NCBI GenBank assembly: GCA_021780755.1
Contig: JAJXYF010000027.1
Span: forward strand, 124,001-188,000
DNA length: 64,000 nt
DNA from: Deltaproteobacteria bacterium
GTDB taxonomy: Bacteria; Desulfobacterota; Binatia; Binatales; Binataceae
Reading direction: 5' to 3'
The position numbers and the translations under genes are program-made. The notes beneath the pieces are model-generated. The model saw only the letters and a program-made list of their open reading frames with translations. It did no database searches and was not told where the DNA came from. Positions 33,370 to 41,463 of this stretch are shown here, piece after piece; the first letter of the stretch is position 1; every line of letters starts with the position of its first letter.

Positions 33370-34650
33370 TCAGGGGGCGAAGCGTTCGCGCGTCCATTCG
33401 GTGAGCACCCTCATCAGGCGCGGACGCACCTCACCGAGATGCGACTTGGTACCACCCGCCCGCATGAAGTGTTCCGCGCCCTCGATAAACTCGAGGCGTT
33501 TGTCGGCGGCGCCCGACAGTTCGTATTCGGCGCGCACGTCGGCGATAAAAATGTCCTGATCGGCCATCGCGCCCACCACCAACGTCGGCACGGTCACGCA
33601 CGGCAGGTTGCGCTCGAGATTGGCGTAGGAACTGGGGCCGGACCAGGTCGATAGCCAGGCCTCGGGCGTGACCACGTGGCCGAGTCCAATCGGATGATAG
33701 TTGAAGAGGTCGGGGCGCGGCGAAAAGATTGAGCCGACGGCGCGCTCCGACGGATCGATCGTGAGATCGAGATAGGCGGGGTTAGCCTGCGTGCGATAGA
33801 CGACCATGATCCGCGGCGCCATCGTGCGCCGCTGATGGTGCGCGCGATACTCGGGGGGTGCGGCGGCGAAATCGGCGGCCTTGGTGGCGGCGCGCGCGAT
33901 TGACGACTCTTCGACGTGGCGGCGCGCGATCGCGTCGATCCGCACGGCGCGCGCGCGTTGGGCGGCGCGATAGCGGGCAAGCCATTCGCGATCATAGCGG
34001 CTCTCGGCGGGCGGCGCGCGGAAGCCGTTGCGCTCGGCGTACATGTCGAGCGCCGGGTCGCTCGCGAACGGATCGGTTTCATCGACGACCGCCGCGTCGA
34101 GCGAGACCGTCAGGACGCGGCCCTGTCCCGGATGGGCGGCGAGCATGATGAAGCCGTCGGCGGTGGGCATCTCGAACTTGTTGAGGTCGGGCGGACCGCC
34201 GCCCGGCGGCGATTTGACGCGCTCGCCAACCGGCTTGCGCGCTTCGGCATCGTAGTAGGAAAAGAGCGAGCCGCCGCCCGAATTCCCAAGCATCACGATG
34301 CGCTCGAAACCCTGCTCCTCGCGCAGAAAACGGATACCGGCGGCGAGATCGAGCAGCAGGTTCTCGTGGATCATCATCGAGTCGTTGTTGAGATAGCGGG
34401 TGTTTTGCGCGAACGCGGCGAAGCCCGCCTCGATCCAGAAGGGAATCGAATAGTGCTGCGCGAAGTCGGCCCGCGGATGCGCGAGGATGACGACCGTGCG
34501 CGGCTTGCCCCGCGCCGGCTGATAGAGCAGACCGCGCGACTTGATGCCATCGGCCGCATAGAGTTGCACGACCGTTTGCCGCACGGATGGGTCGATGTCC
34601 CCGAAATCGATCGGATAGCGGAGCTGGTAGTCGGCCGGCGCCTGTGGCAT
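33370..34650 (-). CDS. Alpha/beta-hydrolase, esterase-like, unknown substrate
   Basis: The ATG at 34650 has an AAGGAGG ribosome site; the longer reading to 34803 overlaps the opposite gene. The 426-residue product has GNSGGGSLF, the nucleophile-elbow G-x-S-x-G, near residue 130, an oxyanion stretch VVILAHPRAD and a late GAEHFMRAGG holding the catalytic His. A middle lid (about 150-310) is larger than in minimal hydrolases. Acid and His positions fit a carboxylesterase or dienelactone-hydrolase relative. No membrane segment or signal is visible. Substrate unknown. Confidence 0.7.
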   Translation of the reverse strand: MPQAPADYQLRYPIDFGDIDPSVRQTVVQLYAADGIKSRGLLYQPARGKPRTVVILAHPRADFAQHYSIPFWIEAGFAAFAQNTRYLNNDSMMIHENLLLDLAAGIRFLREEQGFERIVMLGNSGGGSLFSYYDAEARKPVGERVKSPPGGGPPDLNKFEMPTADGFIMLAAHPGQGRVLTVSLDAAVVDETDPFASDPALDMYAERNGFRAPPAESRYDREWLARYRAAQRARAVRIDAIARRHVEESSIARAATKAADFAAAPPEYRAHHQRRTMAPRIMVVYRTQANPAYLDLTIDPSERAVGSIFSPRPDLFNYHPIGLGHVVTPEAWLSTWSGPSSYANLERNLPCVTVPTLVVGAMADQDIFIADVRAEYELSGAADKRLEFIEGAEHFMRAGGTKSHLGEVRPRLMRVLTEWTRERFAP

Positions 34651-34744
34651 CGCGGGAGCCTCCTTCGAGTGCTTCGCTTTCCTACCACAGCGCGGCGCAA
34701 ATTGCGCGGCGGGGCTTACCTGGGCGGGGCGGATATGCAAATCT

Positions 34745-35812
34745 TTGGGGTTCGGGGTTTTAACTTTGAAGAGCGGAATAATCGGCGCGCGCGGCGTCGG
34801 CAAATCGACAGTCTTTCACGCCTTGACGGGTCTCGCGCCAATCGCCGGACAGGGCGACGCCAAGAATCGCGCGCGGCCCGGAAATATCAAGGTGGCCGAT
34901 CCACGGCTCGACTTTCTCGAGGCGACTTACGGCTCCGCGAAAAAGGTGCCGGTCGAACTGACCGTACTCGACTTCGCGCCCAATCCGAAGGAGCAGAAGG
35001 AAGGCGCGGCCCTCGACCCCAGCCTGCTGCCGCTGATTCGCGACCTTGACGCGCTGATGATCGTGATTCCCGAATTCGCCGGCCACGAAGTTCCGCTGGT
35101 CGCGGCGATCGAGAGCGTCGAGGGCGAGCTGATCTTCGCCGACTTCGATCAGACCGAACGGCGGCTCGAACGGCTCAAGAAGGAAAAGGGTAATATCGAC
35201 TTCGAGCGCGGGGGGCTGGAGAAGTGCCTCAAGTGGCTCGAAGAGGGCAAGCCGCTGCGCACGCTCGAGCTGACCGCGCAGGAGTTAGCGGCGTTTTCCA
35301 GTTTCGGATTCCTTTCGCGCAAGCCGGTGATTGCGGTGATCAATTGCGACGCCGATCGGGCGACCGCCGAGATGGCCGCGGCCGACCGCGCCGCCCTGAC
35401 CGCGCGCGGACTCGACGCGTTTCGCCTCGCCGCCACCTTCGAATCCGAACTGTGGGAACTCGACGCGGCCGGGCAATCTGAACTGTTGCACGATGCGGGC
35501 CTCACGCAGCCCGCGCGCGACCGCCTGATCACGGCGCTGTACGAATACCTCGGGCTGATCACGTTTTACACGGCGGGCGAGCCCGAAGCTCATGCGTGGT
35601 CGCTGCGCCGCGGCGCGAGCGCACTCGAGGCGGCCGGCCGTATTCATAGCGATATCGCGCGCGGGTTTATCCGGGCCGAGGTGGTCAGCTACGCGGATTT
35701 CTTCGAGCTGCGATCGGACGCCAAGGTCAAGGAAGCGGGCAAGCTGCGGCTGGAGGGGCGCGACTACGTGATGGAGGACGGCGACATCATCCACATCCGC
35801 TTCAAGGTGTGA
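34745..35812 (+). CDS. YchF-like P-loop NTPase with TGS domain, atypical
   Basis: The C-terminal half is clearly YchF/Obg-family TGS: TFYTAGEPEAHAWSLRRGAS, IHSDIARGFIRAEVVSY and KLRLEGRDYVMEDGDIIHIRF (parts shown). The N-terminal G1 loop is GARGVGKST rather than GLPNVGKST. The G3 site reads DFAP where YchF has DIAG, and INCDAD replaces the usual NxxE specificity motif, so nucleotide hydrolysis may be altered. The start is uncertain: TTG at 34745 or TTG at 34766 (MKSGIIGARG); both leave the P-loop near the N-terminus. 355 residues. A second, canonical ychF elsewhere in the genome would be expected. Confidence 0.78.
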   Translation: MGFGVLTLKSGIIGARGVGKSTVFHALTGLAPIAGQGDAKNRARPGNIKVADPRLDFLEATYGSAKKVPVELTVLDFAPNPKEQKEGAALDPSLLPLIRDLDALMIVIPEFAGHEVPLVAAIESVEGELIFADFDQTERRLERLKKEKGNIDFERGGLEKCLKWLEEGKPLRTLELTAQELAAFSSFGFLSRKPVIAVINCDADRATAEMAAADRAALTARGLDAFRLAATFESELWELDAAGQSELLHDAGLTQPARDRLITALYEYLGLITFYTAGEPEAHAWSLRRGASALEAAGRIHSDIARGFIRAEVVSYADFFELRSDAKVKEAGKLRLEGRDYVMEDGDIIHIRFKV

Positions 35813-35899
35813 TCGGCGGCCATTCAGCCACGTTCGATCGAACCCACACCGGGAACCCATGCTGAACGGAAATCCTGTGTATCCAAATTTGATTCGTCG

Positions 35900-35928
35900 T
35901 TAGCGGGACGCGCACGATAAGCTATAAT
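35900..35928 (+). promoter_or_regulatory. Probable promoter of the methyltransferase-nuclease pair
   Basis: A perfect TATAAT stands at 35923-35928, 65 bp before the methyltransferase ATG; the -35 region at 35900-35905 is poor (TTAGCG). Local base composition is lower in GC than usual here. Confidence 0.45.
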
Positions 35929-35992
35929 TGAGTCTCACACCGAAACGGCAGTGCAACGGATTCCGCGTGAAAGGGAGTAGAGCGAGCGCAAC

Positions 35993-36937
35993 ATGAAGCC
36001 GCCGCAGTACGGCTTGCATCTGGCGGAAGCGTTCGCCTGGATGAGCACGCGCGAAGCACAATCGATTCACGCCATCGTCACCGACCCGCCTTATGGCCTG
36101 AAAGAATACACGGAAATCGAAAAACGTAAGTTGAGGGCGGGGCGTGGCGGGGTATGGCGAATCCCGCCATCGTTTGACGGCTGCAAACGCAGCCCGCTGC
36201 CTCGATTCACGGTTCTCGACGAGACGGAACGTTCCGCGCTGCGATCATTTTTCGCGGAGTTTGCGACGCAGGCGATGCGCGTGCTGGTTCCTGGCGCGCA
36301 CATAATTATCGCGACGAATCCGCTTCTCTCACACCTCGTGTATTTGCCGCTGATGGAAGCGGGCTTCGAAAAGCGCGGCGAAATTATCCGCCTGGTTCAG
36401 ACTCTCCGCGGCGGCGATCGACCAAAAAATGCCCATACCGAATTCGCCGGGGTCACGGTAATGCCGCGGTCGCGCTGGGAACCTTGGGGCCTCTTCAGAA
36501 AGCCCTGCGAGGGACGGGTACAAGATAACCTGCGCAGATGGAAAACCGGCGGGCTGCGCAGAGTGTCGGAAACCGAACCATTTAACGACGTGATTCAATC
36601 CGCGCCGACGCGCCCCGAAGAAAGATCGATCGCGCCGCACCCATCGCTCAAGCCACAGGCTTTGATGCGACAAGTCGTGCGCGCCGCCCTGCCGTTGGGT
36701 GCCGGCGTCGTCCTCGACCCGTTCATGGGCGCCGGCTCAACGATCGCCGCGGCGGTCGCAGTTGGGTACGAGAGTATTGGCATCGAACGCGATCCGAGTT
36801 ACTTTCGGATGGCTCAGGAAGCCGTGCCCAAACTGGCCAAGCTGGCTACAAACAGTCATATCTCGCGCCGTGGCATCGCCATTACCCAAGACCAACTTGA
36901 CTTTGCCGAAGGGCTTGCGGCCGGTCCACATAGGTAA
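35993..36937 (+). CDS. Type II DNA methyltransferase (beta class, N6-adenine or N4-cytosine)
   Basis: The catalytic motif IV DPPYG lies at residues 31-35 and the AdoMet-binding motif I DPFMGAGST at 242-250; this IV-before-I order is the beta class, in which the target base is an exocyclic amine of A or C. Between them is an unusually long basic region with WRIPPSFDGCKRS and a target-recognition candidate (about 140-215). 314 residues. AGGGAG precedes the ATG, and the end overlaps the downstream nuclease-like gene. The context, methyltransferase followed by a nuclease, suggests a restriction-modification system; the recognition sequence cannot be read from the protein. Confidence 0.85.
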   Translation: MKPPQYGLHLAEAFAWMSTREAQSIHAIVTDPPYGLKEYTEIEKRKLRAGRGGVWRIPPSFDGCKRSPLPRFTVLDETERSALRSFFAEFATQAMRVLVPGAHIIIATNPLLSHLVYLPLMEAGFEKRGEIIRLVQTLRGGDRPKNAHTEFAGVTVMPRSRWEPWGLFRKPCEGRVQDNLRRWKTGGLRRVSETEPFNDVIQSAPTRPEERSIAPHPSLKPQALMRQVVRAALPLGAGVVLDPFMGAGSTIAAAVAVGYESIGIERDPSYFRMAQEAVPKLAKLATNSHISRRGIAITQDQLDFAEGLAAGPHR

Positions 36938-37463
36938 TGCCGTCGATTATGTCGAAGACCGGGTAGCTGATCTGGTCGAATTATACTTCGAGCAAGCTAA
37001 CGTCTTCAGCGGCATTGTCGGTATCTTCGGGGTAAAGGCGCTTGACGCTCTCAGTCCGTATAAACGGCACAAGCATCCGGATGTCGCGCAGCAGCGCTTT
37101 CCCGATCTTTCCTTCGGCGGTCACTTGAACCCCGCACCCGAGCTGGCGCTGGAATCCAAAGGTAGCACCCGGCCGTGGGCGGTCCAATCTCATTACGACC
37201 ATCCGGGCTGGTACGTAATCTGGCGCTATCTGGTTGATGCGACGAAGACGATTAAGCCAGGTAAGTCAGTGGTCATTTGGCGCGTGGATGTCGCGTTCGT
37301 GAGAAAAGAGGATTGGAAGTACGAAGCAAGCACCGCGGGTGCAAAGGGCGGCGGCCGCACACACACGTTCGGCTTGCGGAGACCGGCGACGAAACTCCGA
37401 GAGGCGGCGGCATTCGCATTACCCAACGTGATCCTTCGTAATGGCAAACCGGTACTGGCCTGA
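36903..37463 (+). CDS. Probable restriction endonuclease partner of the methyltransferase
   Basis: About 186 residues read in frame after a TTG near 36903 (other TTGs at 36897 and 36915), overlapping the methyltransferase end by about 35 bp. An acidic site in FPDLS (about residue 68), followed by ELALESKG (Glu84-x-Lys86), fits a PD-(D/E)xK nuclease core, and VVIWRVDVAFVRKEDW is a following beta strand. The C-terminal half is basic (KGGGRTHTFGLRR). I recognise no specific family, so the assignment rests on the motif and on the overlap with a methyltransferase. Lower GC supports acquisition. Confidence 0.6.
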   Translation: MPKGLRPVHIGNAVDYVEDRVADLVELYFEQANVFSGIVGIFGVKALDALSPYKRHKHPDVAQQRFPDLSFGGHLNPAPELALESKGSTRPWAVQSHYDHPGWYVIWRYLVDATKTIKPGKSVVIWRVDVAFVRKEDWKYEASTAGAKGGGRTHTFGLRRPATKLREAAAFALPNVILRNGKPVLA

Positions 37464-37570
37464 AATTGCGGGGGCGTTTGCAATCCTTTGCTGCCTTGCG
37501 CTCGATTCCCACGACTGAAAGAATAGCCCGATTAGCGCCGGTTCCGCGGCGCCCCCTACGTTCTTCTCCG

Positions 37571-38614
37571 ATGCGCCGACTCCAAACCCTGATCCTGCTC
37601 CTGGCGCTCTGCTTTTACGTTTGGTTTTTGCATCGTTTCGGCTTGAGCACGGTGCTTTCCTACATCCGGCTCGCGGGATGGGGCTTGGCGTTAACGATCG
37701 CGCTGGAAGCGATCGCGCGCGTCGCCAATACGCTGGGATGGCGTGTGACGATCATGGATTATCCACGCGACCTCGGCTTCGGCGAACTCTTCGTCGCGCG
37801 CATCTCCGGCGAGGCGATCGATTACGTGACGCCGTCGGCGCAGCTCGGCGGGCAGTTCGTGATGGCGATCATAGTGCGGCGCAAGCTCGCGATGGCGGTC
37901 GGACTCGCGACCGTGATCGTCGCGTCGCTGGCCGAGGCGGTCGGCCAGATCGGCTTTATCAGCGGGGCGCTGATGACGGCGCTGCCGTTCGAGGCCCGCC
38001 TGCATCATCTGCTCTGGCCGATGATGGGCGGACTCGCGATCGCGATCGGACTGGCTGCCGCCTTCTTCGTCGTACAGATGAAGCATCCGTTTTCGCTGCT
38101 CTGGAAGGCCGCCGCGAAACTCCACGTCGGCCATCTCGGTGACCCCGAAGTCAAAGCCGCGGCCGACGAGGCCGACGCGCTGCTGGTGGACTTTTACCGC
38201 CGCCATCGAGGACGGTTTGCGCTTTCGTGCCTGTGCTACCTGTTCGCCTGGAGCATGGGGCCGGTCGAGATTTACATCCTGTTGACGCTGACGCATCAGC
38301 CACCCACGATCGTCACCGTCGTACTGGTCGAGGCGCTGGGCTTGCTGATCGAGCGGGCGACGTTTCTGATCCCGGCCAAGCTGGTCAGCCAGGAAGGCGG
38401 CAAGGCGCTGATTCTCTCGCTACTCGGATATCCGGCCGGCGTCGGTTTCGCGATCGGCGTGTTGCGCCGGATCAAGGAAATGGTTTGGGTATTTTTTGGG
38501 CTGTCCGCACTCGCGGCTCATCGGATGTTCACTGAAAGGGCGGGCGCCGAGCCCGCGCGCCCGACTCGCAACGTAATCGAAGTTCCACGCGCGCATGGAG
38601 GACAATCATTATGA
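37571..38614 (+). CDS. Flippase-like membrane protein (lysylphosphatidylglycerol synthase TM family)
   Basis: The ATG at 37571 gives 347 residues with about seven to eight hydrophobic segments. SGEAIDYVTPSAQLGGQFV and VEALGLLIERATFLIPAKLVSQEGGKALIL (parts shown) match the LPG_synthase_TM/UPF0104 domain, which in stand-alone form is thought to move or present lipids such as hopanoid or aminoacyl-lipid precursors. The upstream part of the open frame belongs to the gap. Its stop overlaps the next gene's start (ATGA). Confidence 0.8.
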   Translation: MRRLQTLILLLALCFYVWFLHRFGLSTVLSYIRLAGWGLALTIALEAIARVANTLGWRVTIMDYPRDLGFGELFVARISGEAIDYVTPSAQLGGQFVMAIIVRRKLAMAVGLATVIVASLAEAVGQIGFISGALMTALPFEARLHHLLWPMMGGLAIAIGLAAAFFVVQMKHPFSLLWKAAAKLHVGHLGDPEVKAAADEADALLVDFYRRHRGRFALSCLCYLFAWSMGPVEIYILLTLTHQPPTIVTVVLVEALGLLIERATFLIPAKLVSQEGGKALILSLLGYPAGVGFAIGVLRRIKEMVWVFFGLSALAAHRMFTERAGAEPARPTRNVIEVPRAHGGQSL

Positions 38615-39402
38615 AAAAAATCGCCGCCACTTTCGCGGCCCTCGTCATTTTTGCCGGCGCAGGCGCCGCCTACGCGGGCGTGGTCGTAACCGAGCAGGAA
38701 GTTATCGATCAGGGCGGCGGCCAGACCGTCACGCGCAATCGCACCGTGATGATCCAGGGCAACAAGCAGAAGATGGTGACCGATCGCGCCCAGGTTGTGA
38801 CCGACCTGGACAGCGGCACCATGTACCTGATGAATGCGGAAAAGAAGCAGTACATCGAAGTGCCGTTTCCGCCCAAGGGACCGATGGGCCAGATGATGGC
38901 GCAGCGGATGTCCACGCTGAGTTTCAAGAAGACCGGCGGCAGCAAGACCGTCTCGGGTTATCCCTGCGTGGAATACACGGGGGCCGGCTCGATGATGGGT
39001 AATGCTTACACGGTGAACGGCTGCTTCTCGACCAAAGCCCCCGGCGCGGGCGCTTTCGACGCCTTCCAGAAGACCATGGCGGCGAAGGTCAAAGGCACTT
39101 CGATGGCGATGGAGGGAGAGGTGCCGGACGGCGTGCCGATGCAGCTCGACTCGACGACCAAGATCACGAACTTCCCGGGGATGTCGCCCGACCAGGCCGC
39201 CAAGCTCAAACAGATGTTTGCCAGCCGGCCGCCGGTGGTGAGCAAGACGACGGTCACCCAGATTGCGACCAAGGACCTGCCCGCGGACACCTTTAAAGTG
39301 CCGGCCGGCTACACCAAGCAGGTGATGCCGATGGGTGGTCCGATGGGCGGGGGCGCACCGGGCGCGTCCGCACCAGTGGCACCGCCGAAATCGCCCGAAT
39401 AA
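38611..39402 (+). CDS. DUF4412 periplasmic protein
   Basis: The 263-residue product has a signal peptide ending AGAAYAGVVV and a domain of the DUF4412 type: NKQKMVTDRAQVVTDLDSGTMYLMNAEKKQYIEV (part shown), with repeated M-T/Q motifs, then CFSTKAPGAGAFDAFQKTMA. The C-terminus is a Gly/Pro/Ala-rich tail. Cysteines at YPCVEY and NGCFST could bond. Function unknown; the family resembles LolA/outer-membrane assembly chaperones in predicted fold, which I treat as inference. It is translationally coupled to the flippase-like gene. Confidence 0.7.
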   Translation: MKKIAATFAALVIFAGAGAAYAGVVVTEQEVIDQGGGQTVTRNRTVMIQGNKQKMVTDRAQVVTDLDSGTMYLMNAEKKQYIEVPFPPKGPMGQMMAQRMSTLSFKKTGGSKTVSGYPCVEYTGAGSMMGNAYTVNGCFSTKAPGAGAFDAFQKTMAAKVKGTSMAMEGEVPDGVPMQLDSTTKITNFPGMSPDQAAKLKQMFASRPPVVSKTTVTQIATKDLPADTFKVPAGYTKQVMPMGGPMGGGAPGASAPVAPPKSPE

Positions 39403-39437
39403 GCCGGTCGCCTCGCGAGGGCGCTTGAAAATAGCGG

Positions 39438-39465
39438 GGCCGGACGTGTCATCGCACGCCCGGCC
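39438..39465. terminator. Bidirectional terminator-like hairpin between convergent genes
   Basis: GGCCGGACGTG (39438-39448) and CACGCCCGGCC (39455-39465) form an 11-bp stem with one mismatch around TCATCG. It lies between the DUF4412 stop and the convergent gene and is followed on the plus strand by a short T-containing run (GTTGAGTTTT). Confidence 0.6.
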
Positions 39466-39518
39466 TCGTTGAGTTTTGCGGATGCACCGCGCCGTTCGCG
39501 CGCGCGGTCCGCGAAGTC

Positions 39519-40160
39519 CTAGATTTCCTCAGTCATCACGACGGAGTTGATCTCCGCCGGCGGGTTAAGCGCGGCGCATGCGTATTTCAGCCATTTGGTG
39601 GTCGAAAGCTCATCCTCGGCAAACAATTTCAGCGCCTCCTTGGTCTCGAGGTCTTCCTTGATCCGATCGGCGAACTCGAAAATCGGGCGAATCAAATCGT
39701 CGGGATTTTCGATGGCGGCGTTGAATTGCAGCAGCTTCGCGGTGTCCGCCATGTTCGGGTCCGAGGCGCATTCCATGATCTTGCGGCCTTCCTCGCTGAC
39801 CTTCGCGCGGGCTTCGGCGCCCAACTCGCGCAGGCGATTCTCGAAGATGCGCGCGTGATAGTCCTCGCGCTCGGCGATCATGCGCAGGCCGCTGCGGATG
39901 CAATCCGTCTTGCAGACCTCGGCCCAGTTGCCGAACGTCAATGCCCCGTTAGACTCGGCGGCGCGGCCCTTGTCGAGGAAGCTCACGATCGCGTCGCGCT
40001 CCGACTTGTAGGTCTTGCCGAAGGCGCGAAAGCCGCCGGTACCGCCGTTCTTCGCGTCGCCATGCTCGAGCGCGGCCATCTCGGTCTCGAAGGTATTTTC
40101 GCTGATGATTCCGGCGCGCAATGCGCGCAGCAATTGCCTGAATTCGAAATCGCGACTCAT
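39519..40160 (-). CDS. Hypothetical ferritin-like helical protein
   Basis: The ATG at 40160 follows GGAGG; the longer frame to 40211 is untranslated leader. The 213-residue product is strongly helical and charged, with AEREDYHARIFENRLRELG holding an E-x-x-x-H-like pair and a terminal EDELSTTKWLKYACAAL. The arrangement of acids and histidines resembles four-helix ferritin-like proteins, yet full di-iron motifs are not complete. Cys residues occur in VCKTDCIRSG. I do not recognise a named family and treat ferritin-like as a weak guess. Confidence 0.6.
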   Translation of the reverse strand: MSRDFEFRQLLRALRAGIISENTFETEMAALEHGDAKNGGTGGFRAFGKTYKSERDAIVSFLDKGRAAESNGALTFGNWAEVCKTDCIRSGLRMIAEREDYHARIFENRLRELGAEARAKVSEEGRKIMECASDPNMADTAKLLQFNAAIENPDDLIRPIFEFADRIKEDLETKEALKLFAEDELSTTKWLKYACAALNPPAEINSVVMTEEI

Positions 40161-40279
40161 TGGGAAATATCCTCCATCGGCCAGGGCGACCGCTCTGGCG
40201 ATCCCGAACATATTGCCGGTTGCGCAAAATTGTCAAATTGGGCAACACTGTAGCCAACCCCGCGCGAGGCAGATCGATC

Positions 40280-41242
40280 ATGGCCGAGTTCACGCACAAG
40301 TTCGTCGATACCAACGGAATCCGGATGCACGTGGCGGAGGCCGGTGCCGGCTACCCGGTGGTGCTGTGCCACGGCTTTCCGGAACTGTGGTATTCGTGGC
40401 GGCATCAGATGCGCGCGTTGGCGGACGCGGGCTTTCGTACGATCGCGCCCGACCAGCGCGGCTATGGCGAGACTGATTGCCCCGAACAAATCGACGCCTA
40501 CACGCAACGCCTGCTGGTCGGCGACCTCACCGGGATGCTCGATGCGCTCGGCCTCGAGCGCGCGGTGGTCGTCGGGCACGACTGGGGTGGCGCGGTCGCG
40601 TGGAACGCCGCGATGATGGCGCCCACGCGCTTCGAGCGGGTGATCGGGGTCAACACGCCCTTTTTCCCGCGCGCCCCGATCAAGCCGACCGACCTCATGC
40701 GGATGATCGCGCAGGGCAATTTCCACTACATCCTGTACTTCCAGGAGCCCGGCGTCGCCGAGGCCGAACTCGAACGCGACGTGCGCCGCTCGCTCCGCGG
40801 CTTTTATCAGGGTGCGAGCGACCTGGTCGCGGTCACCGGCAACAGCGCGCCTCCTGGCGTATGGGGTCCCGCCGGCGGCGGTATCCTCGACCGCCTGCCC
40901 GACCGTCCGCAGGGAAAGTTCCTCCCCGATTCCGACTTCGAGGTCTTCGTCAAAGCGTTCGAGAAGAGTGGCTTTCGCGGCGGCCTTAACTGGTACCGAT
41001 GCATCGACCGTTCGTGGGCCGAGGCCGCCGATCTCGAGCAGCGGGTCAATCAGCCCGCTCTGATGATCACCGCCGAACTCGATCCGGTATTGCGTCCCGA
41101 ATTGTGCAAAGGGATGGAAGCGTTCGTGCCGAACCTGCGCAAGACCGTGCTGGTGAAAGGCTCCGGCCACTGGACGCAGCAGGAGAAGCCGGCCGAGGTC
41201 AACGCGGCGATGCTGGAGTTCCTCGCCGATCTGAAAAAATGA
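40280..41242 (+). CDS. Soluble epoxide hydrolase-like alpha/beta-hydrolase
   Basis: The 320-residue protein shows CHGFPELWYSWRHQM (oxyanion HGxP), PDQRGYGETD, VVVGHDWGGAVAW with Asp nucleophile in G-x-D-x-G, and GSGHWTQQEKP with the catalytic His. The Asp nucleophile and the lid tyrosines typical of epoxide hydrolases (FHYILYF and GLNWYR) favour that activity over esterase. The ATG at 40280 has a GAGGCAG site nearby. It is transcribed divergently from the ferritin-like gene and faces the HicB-like gene at its 3' end. Confidence 0.85.
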   Translation: MAEFTHKFVDTNGIRMHVAEAGAGYPVVLCHGFPELWYSWRHQMRALADAGFRTIAPDQRGYGETDCPEQIDAYTQRLLVGDLTGMLDALGLERAVVVGHDWGGAVAWNAAMMAPTRFERVIGVNTPFFPRAPIKPTDLMRMIAQGNFHYILYFQEPGVAEAELERDVRRSLRGFYQGASDLVAVTGNSAPPGVWGPAGGGILDRLPDRPQGKFLPDSDFEVFVKAFEKSGFRGGLNWYRCIDRSWAEAADLEQRVNQPALMITAELDPVLRPELCKGMEAFVPNLRKTVLVKGSGHWTQQEKPAEVNAAMLEFLADLKK

Positions 41243-41281
41243 CCGTCAATTTGTCGGTAGAGCCGGCCGACTCTAAGGTTC

Positions 41282-41452
41282 TTAAACCTGGTCGGCCAGC
41301 GTGCGGTTGGCTTCGAGCACAAGGCCGATGGCTTCCCTGAGATTGCGCCGCGCCCCCGCGAGCGGCTGGGCCTGCGTATTTGCGCCGGACAACTCCTCGA
41401 CGAACCCGACGTAGCCTTCGCGCACTTTCCGGAAAACCGCCGTCAGTTTCAC
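41282..41452 (-). CDS. Solitary HicB-like antitoxin-family protein
   Basis: The GTG at 41452, preceded by AGGAG, encodes 56 residues: VKLTAVFRKVREGYVGF at the start, then VEELSGANTQAQPLAGARRN and LREAIGLVLEANRTL. This is the partial RNase H-like HicB fold (FVEELPGANTQG...EARANLREAI in close relatives). The gene lies 11 bp after gloB in the same direction, and no hicA toxin flanks it: the downstream neighbour is the opposite-strand epoxide hydrolase. Orphan HicB proteins are common in genomes; here it may simply follow gloB. The identification rests on the motif. Confidence 0.75.
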   Translation of the reverse strand: MKLTAVFRKVREGYVGFVEELSGANTQAQPLAGARRNLREAIGLVLEANRTLADQV

Positions 41453-41463
41453 TTGCGTGGCTC

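Noticed and set aside
33916-35049. A 377-residue plus-strand frame
   Set aside because: It runs antisense through the hydrolase and into the start of the YchF-like gene, with no recognisable domain.
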